The notes beneath the pieces were generated by a model that did not search any database, was not told the origin of the DNA, and worked only from the letters and a program-made list of their open reading frames with translations. A program made the translations under genes and the position numbers. A DNA stretch of 64,000 nt from positions 3,224,001 through 3,288,000 of the forward strand of contig NZ_CP072941.1 in NCBI RefSeq assembly GCF_018069625.1, in the 5' to 3' direction. Of the stretch, positions 62,932 through 64,000 are shown in pieces; position 1 is the first letter of the stretch, and each line of letters starts with the position of its first letter. The DNA comes from Streptomyces yatensis. GTDB lineage: Bacteria > Actinomycetota > Actinomycetes > Streptomycetales > Streptomycetaceae.

Positions 62932-63762
62932 TCAGCCCGCTTCGGGGTCTCCCTTGGTGTAGCTCAGCCGCTGGACGGCGCCGCTGGTGCCCACGTTCTT
63001 CACTTCCTTGCCGTTCACGAACAGCTTGATCGCCCCGGCGTTGCCCAGCACCAGATCGATGCGCCTGCTGTCGCTGAAGGTCTTGGAATCGCCCTCGCGC
63101 AGCACGCCCTCCTCGATCAGCCGGCCGTTGTGATCCTGGGCGGAGATCCAGCTCTGGCCGCCCTCGGCGGTCAGCTTGACGGTGACCTTGTCCGCCGGGA
63201 CGCCCGCGATGGCGCTGTCGGACGGGTCGGGCTTGTTCGGGGTGGCGGGCTTGGAGGGGGCGGCGCTGTTGGTGGGCGCGGAGGCGCTGGGCTTGGGCGA
63301 GGCGGGGTCGTCGGCGACCGTCGAGCCGTCGCCGTCGCCGCCCCTGAAAAGAGTGAAGCCCACGAATCCGACGACGGCGACGATCGCCGCGACCATCGCG
63401 GCCGTCCAGTTGGGGCGCCGGGGCTCGGGGCGGATCCGCTCGGCCTCGAACAGCGGCGCCGGCGCGGTCGGCGTGGGCCGGCCGCCGTGTTCGGCGTCGA
63501 ACTGTGCGATCAGGGACTCCGGATCACAGCCCACGGCGCGCGCGAGCACGCGGATGTGTCCGCGGGCGTAGACATCGCCGCCACAGCGCGAGAAGTCGTC
63601 CTGCTCGATGCCCCGCACGATGGGGGTGCGCACCCGGGTGGAGGAACTGACCTCTTCGACGGTCAGCCCCGCGGAGATACGGGCCTGCTGGAGGGCGCGA
63701 CCGATGGAAACCCGGTCGTCTTCGGGGGAGTTGCCGTCTTCGGGAAGGTTGCCGATGGACAC
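62932..63762 (-). CDS. RodZ-like HTH membrane protein (DUF4115)
   Basis: 276 aa from GTG at 63762 (VSIGNLPEDGNSPEDD). XRE-type HTH (SIGRALQQARISAGLTVEEV; VYARGHIRVLARAVGCDPES), a single membrane span near 130-150 (AAMVAAIVAVVGFVGFTLF), a Pro/Ser/Ala-rich linker and a DUF4115 domain. RodZ links MreB to the wall in rods; the role in Streptomyces is less clear. Confidence 0.88.
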   Translation of the reverse strand: MSIGNLPEDGNSPEDDRVSIGRALQQARISAGLTVEEVSSSTRVRTPIVRGIEQDDFSRCGGDVYARGHIRVLARAVGCDPESLIAQFDAEHGGRPTPTAPAPLFEAERIRPEPRRPNWTAAMVAAIVAVVGFVGFTLFRGGDGDGSTVADDPASPKPSASAPTNSAAPSKPATPNKPDPSDSAIAGVPADKVTVKLTAEGGQSWISAQDHNGRLIEEGVLREGDSKTFSDSRRIDLVLGNAGAIKLFVNGKEVKNVGTSGAVQRLSYTKGDPEAG

Positions 63763-63951
63763 GGGGGCGCCTTTCGAGCGTGAGCCACCTGCTGGGGGTT
63801 CAGTCTAGGGGTGGGGCGAAAGGGTCGGGCAAGCGGGAGGACGGAGTTTGTCCGCCATCGGGATTGCCGTTCGATCACGATTCTGGGGTCTCACTCCGCC
63901 ACCTCCCTCAACTTGACGTTTCGGTAGGGGAAACGGTTGCCCGCCAAACCC

Positions 63952-64000
63952 TTATGAGTGAGCCTTACCGCGGATCACGTCGAGCACGCCATCCAATTCA
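63952..64000 (-). CDS. ftsK: 3' end of ftsK (partial, runs off right edge)
   Basis: Reverse frame gives 15 codons, ELDGVLDVIRGKAHS then TAA at 63952-63954. In Streptomyces the gene before the RodZ-like one is ftsK, and this tail is compatible; too short to prove. Confidence 0.5.
   Translation of the reverse strand, partial: ELDGVLDVIRGKAHS

Overview
The window is high-GC actinobacterial chromosome, almost certainly Streptomyces. The main evidence is the gene content and order: rnhB, nrdR-nrdJ, lexA, an NIS siderophore trio, hflX, a second RelA/SpoT protein, dapF, miaA, miaB, gluRK-gluABCD, recX/recA, lhr-nei2, dps, clgR, cinA, pgsA, rimO, a RodZ-like gene and the ftsK end. This matches the Streptomyces core as I know it. 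GTG and TTG starts and long stable GC hairpins are frequent. No rRNA, tRNA, CRISPR array, insertion sequence or prophage was seen. This is core chromosome with a few accessory-looking patches.

Layout. 1-9.4 kb: a 5'-truncated RecQ helicase carrying a C-terminal phosphoribosyltransferase-like domain, a short unknown protein, rnhB with a helicase-derived partner, an ADP-ribosylglycohydrolase and a histidine phosphatase, an ABC-F ATPase divergent from a TetR regulator with two matching palindromes between them, and a YdbC-like protein. 9.5-16.5 kb: DNA precursor supply and SOS control (nrdR-nrdJ, lexA, a DinG-type helicase). 16.7-22 kb: a compact three-gene NIS-siderophore-type operon whose proteins carry unusual low-complexity expansions. 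22-35 kb: a secreted protease, hflX, an M1 peptidase, a RelA/SpoT homologue, dapF, miaA, two small charged proteins, a LigB-like protein and miaB. 34.9-43 kb: an IclR regulator, an orphan TAXI binding protein and the glutamate system gluK/gluR facing gluABCD. 43-46.3 kb: an FAD monooxygenase, then cysteine dioxygenase and a rhodanese behind a Cys-rich leader peptide. 46.4-50 kb: recX, recA, an AI-2E-type permease and a DUF3046 protein. 50-58.8 kb: a toroid-fold protein, araC-azlC-azlD, lhr, nei2 and a small membrane protein. 59-64 kb: dps, clgR, cinA, pgsA, rimO, the RodZ-like gene and the last codons of ftsK.

Functionally the window is dominated by genome maintenance: recQ, rnhB, nrdJ, lexA, dinG-like, recA/recX, lhr, nei2 and dps, with SOS boxes visible upstream of lexA and recA and NrdR boxes upstream of nrdR. 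A second theme is tRNA/ribosome modification and stress (miaA, miaB, rimO, hflX, RelA/SpoT, clgR). The least explained parts are the siderophore-type operon with its 22-bp upstream repeats, the helicase-derived protein after rnhB, the orphan TAXI protein and the small antitoxin-like pair. Assignments come from reading motifs by eye; no database search was run.
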